Assembly: GCA_036258795.1 (NCBI GenBank)
Contig: DATACZ010000189.1
Location: 1 to 6,321 of the forward strand
Length of the DNA stretch: 6,321 nucleotides
DNA from: DATACZ01 sp036258795
GTDB taxonomy: Bacteria > Actinomycetota > CADDZG01 > JAHWKV01
Reading direction: 5' to 3'
Position numbers and translations under genes: made by a program. How positions within the stretch are numbered: position 1 is the stretch's first letter; the number at the start of each line of letters is the position of its first letter. Shown piece after piece: positions 5,400-6,321 of this stretch. The notes below the pieces were generated by a model that saw only the letters and a program-made list of their open reading frames with translations, ran no database searches and was not told where the DNA came from.

Positions 5400-5848
5400 C
5401 CCCTGGGCCGTCGCCCGACGTGCAGGTATTGAGGCTCGATCCTGGCATGCCCTTGCCCGCCTATGCTCGGCCGGGCGATGCGGGAGTGGACCTGCGCTCC
5501 GTAGCCGACGTTTCCCTGAAGCCGGGGGAGCGGGCTCTGATCCCTACGGGGATCGCTGTGGCCATACCCGACGGCTATGCAGGGTTCGTACAGCCACGCT
5601 CCGGCCTGGCGATCGGCAAGGGCCTGGGGCTTTTGAACTCGCCGGGACTCATCGACTCTGGGTACCGGGGAGAGATCAAGATCATCGCCATCAACCTCGA
5701 CCCCGAGAACGTGATTGACATAGCCCGCGGTGAGCGGATCGCTCAGCTCGTGGTGCTTTCCGTCCCGCAGTGCAGGATTGTTGAAGTGGAAGAGCTTCCC
5801 GGATCCGAGCGGGGCTCAGGTGGTTTCGGATCCACAGGGACGGAGTGA
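5396..5848 (+). CDS. dut: Deoxyuridine 5'-triphosphate nucleotidohydrolase (dUTPase)
   Basis: This enzyme hydrolyses dUTP to dUMP and pyrophosphate, keeping uracil out of DNA and supplying dUMP to thymidylate synthase. The 150-residue protein is a normal trimeric dUTPase with all five motifs: I, PGDAGVDL (26-33, Asp32); II, PRSGLA (67-72); III, NSPGLIDSGYRGEI (81-94, Asp87 and Tyr90); IV, RGERIAQLVV (111-120); V, the flexible arm RGSGGFGSTG (139-148), which closes on the nucleotide. The start is GTG at 5396 inside GTGA, overlapping the nrdR stop; the first conserved strand (VQVLRL) follows at residue 9. The nearest GGAG is 17 nt upstream, too far for normal use, so translation is probably coupled to nrdR. 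No residue essential to catalysis is missing. Confidence 0.97.
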   Translation: MTPGPSPDVQVLRLDPGMPLPAYARPGDAGVDLRSVADVSLKPGERALIPTGIAVAIPDGYAGFVQPRSGLAIGKGLGLLNSPGLIDSGYRGEIKIIAINLDPENVIDIARGERIAQLVVLSVPQCRIVEVEELPGSERGSGGFGSTGTE

Positions 5849-5904
5849 GTGACCACGACCTAGGTTCTCGTCTTGCTCTTGTGGGCGCCCAAGCCCTTGC
5901 CTGG

Positions 5905-5910
5905 TAGGAT
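5905..5910 (+). promoter_or_regulatory. Candidate -10 box (TAGGAT, extended TGG) of the tRNA-Gly gene
   Basis: TGGTAGGAT (5902-5910) combines an extended -10 TGN with a TANNNT hexamer. It ends 12 nt before the mature tRNA, so transcription would begin around 5917 and leave a short 5' leader for RNase P. The same hexamer TAGGAT occurs before nrdR and before the LLM gene. No good -35 is at the usual distance; TTGTGG at 5879 is 20 bp away. The 74-bp gap after dut otherwise shows no gene. Confidence 0.4.
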
Positions 5911-5922
5911 TCGTGTCAACAG

Positions 5923-5998
5923 GCGGACGTGGCTCAGTTGGTAGAGCATCACCTTGCCAAGGTGAGGGTCGCCGGTTCGAATCCGGTCGTCCGCTCCA
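5923..5998 (+). tRNA. tRNA-Gly (anticodon GCC), CCA encoded
   Basis: A full cloverleaf can be drawn by hand. The acceptor stem is GCGGACG (5923-5929) with CGTCCGC (5988-5994). The D stem is GCTC/GAGC around AGTTGGTA. The anticodon stem is TCACC/GGTGA around loop TTGCCAA, with anticodon GCC at 5956-5958. The variable loop is GGGTC. The T stem is GCCGG/CCGGT (one G-U pair) around TTCGAAT. The discriminator is T5995, expected for bacterial tRNA-Gly, followed by encoded CCA at 5996-5998. It decodes GGC (and GGU by wobble). No mismatch or intron is seen. Confidence 0.98.
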
Positions 5999-6243
5999 AG
6001 AAAGTGTCCTAAACCCTTTAGCCCCTGTTCCCTTCAAGCCGCGCCGTCTGCGTCGCAGATTTTGTCGCACAAGAAAATTTGATCAGGCGACTCTGAACAG
6101 GAACTAGTGAGTGTCAATATGGATGGGGTTGACCGCCATTCGCGTCCAACTAACGAACGAAAAGCAGTACCCCGATAACCACTAACTTCGCTGACAGACC
6201 AAGCAGGCTGGGGCCCGCCACTCGGAGATCGTTCGATTGAGGC
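5999..6243. other. Non-coding gap of about 245 bp downstream of tRNA-Gly
   Basis: No convincing gene was found on either strand. By eye the stretch is less G+C-rich than the flanking genes. It contains a weak hairpin plus TTTT (6047-6063), a direct repeat GTCGCA at 6052-6057 and 6064-6069, and short inverted matches around CGAACGA/TCGTTCG. A 19-codon ATG frame at 6119 lacks a well-placed ribosome binding site. The stretch also holds the 3' flank of the minus-strand PPOX gene. Confidence 0.5.
6047..6063 (+). terminator. Weak candidate intrinsic terminator after tRNA-Gly
   Basis: TCTGC-GTC-GCAGA forms a five-pair stem with a three-base loop, followed directly by TTTT (6060-6063), 49 nt after the tRNA CCA. 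The stem is short and the T run only four long, so it would be a poor terminator by enterobacterial standards. Position and orientation suit the end of the tRNA transcript. Confidence 0.35.
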
Positions 6244-6321
6244 TCAGAAGCGATATCGGGTCTGCGCGAAGAGGCCCTTGGCAAACGCAAGCACCTTCTC
6301 GGGAGCGATCTCAAAGACGAC
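6244..6321 (-). CDS. C-terminal fragment of a pyridoxamine 5'-phosphate oxidase (PPOX)-family, possibly F420-dependent, protein
   Basis: The minus-strand frame is open from the window edge to TGA at 6246-6244 and gives 25 residues: VVFEIAPEKVLAFAKG, then LFAQTRYRF and stop. The pattern of a strand, I-x-P-x-K-V, a helix and a terminal TR-[YW]-[RT]-F is typical of the C-termini of split-barrel PPOX-class proteins, many of which in actinobacteria bind F420 or FMN. The first part of the gene lies outside the window, so cofactor residues cannot be examined. The assignment rests on a short but characteristic tail. Confidence 0.6.
   Translation of the reverse strand, partial: VVFEIAPEKVLAFAKGLFAQTRYRF

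Noticed and set aside
5883..5896. GGGCGCCC palindrome and GGGC/GCCC pairing as a dut terminator
   Set aside because: The stem is about four pairs or has no loop, and no T run follows; it lies in the tRNA promoter region instead.
5816..6070. Minus-strand ORF with RPDSNRRPSPWQGDALP across the tRNA
   Set aside because: It is the reverse-strand counterpart of the same artefact, a common misannotation opposite tRNA genes.
5913..6107. Plus-strand ORF with GSVGRASPCQGEG across the tRNA
   Set aside because: This is a well-known spurious translation of tRNA-Gly sequence; the cloverleaf explains the region fully.
6119..6178. 19-codon plus-strand ORF starting ATGGATGGGG
   Set aside because: The nearest AGGA is 16 nt upstream, the peptide has no recognisable character and there is no coupling to a neighbour.

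Overview
The window looks like ordinary chromosome from a high-G+C actinobacterium or a close uncultivated relative. The estimate of roughly 60% G+C, with coding third positions mostly G or C, is by eye. Supporting signs are an InhA-like enoyl-ACP reductase, an LLM-class oxidoreductase and a PPOX-class tail of the kind often linked to cofactor F420, an nrdR gene, and frequent GTG starts. No phage, transposon, integrase, CRISPR or toxin-antitoxin gene is visible.

Layout. Positions 1-180 hold the plus-strand end of a small hydrophobic protein. It converges, 10 bp away, on a long minus-strand series. Read in the direction of transcription (high to low coordinates) the series is: a 28-codon small ORF (4854-4768) overlapping by ATGA a 251-residue unrecognised protein (4771-4016); an LLM-class oxidoreductase (3947-3159); a six-repeat PD40 beta-propeller lipoprotein (3108-2185); a FabI/InhA-type enoyl-ACP reductase (2172-1375); a 105-residue unrecognised protein with a Pro/Glu-rich tail (1326-1009); and a HAD-superfamily protein (955-191). 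Spacings are 12 to 68 bp, so some genes may be cotranscribed. TANNNT boxes exactly 7 nt before the HAD and LLM starts suggest extra internal, possibly leaderless, promoters.

Divergently, on the plus strand, nrdR (4914-5399) overlaps dut (5396-5848) by GTGA. A tRNA-Gly(GCC) gene with encoded CCA follows (5923-5998). About 245 bases then carry no convincing gene, only one weak hairpin followed by TTTT. The window ends in the C-terminal 25 codons of a minus-strand PPOX-family protein (6321-6244).

How the genes work together: nrdR and dut both concern deoxynucleotide supply (repression of ribonucleotide reductase; removal of dUTP and production of dUMP for thymidylate). FabI completes the fatty-acid elongation cycle. 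The lipoprotein, HAD protein, LLM enzyme and the two unrecognised proteins have no evident shared pathway. I found no clear new defence or mobile system. The best leads are the translationally coupled 28-codon ORF with a strong, possibly hairpin-masked Shine-Dalgarno, the unusually regular 44-residue repeats of the lipoprotein, and altered active-site positions in the HAD protein and FabI.
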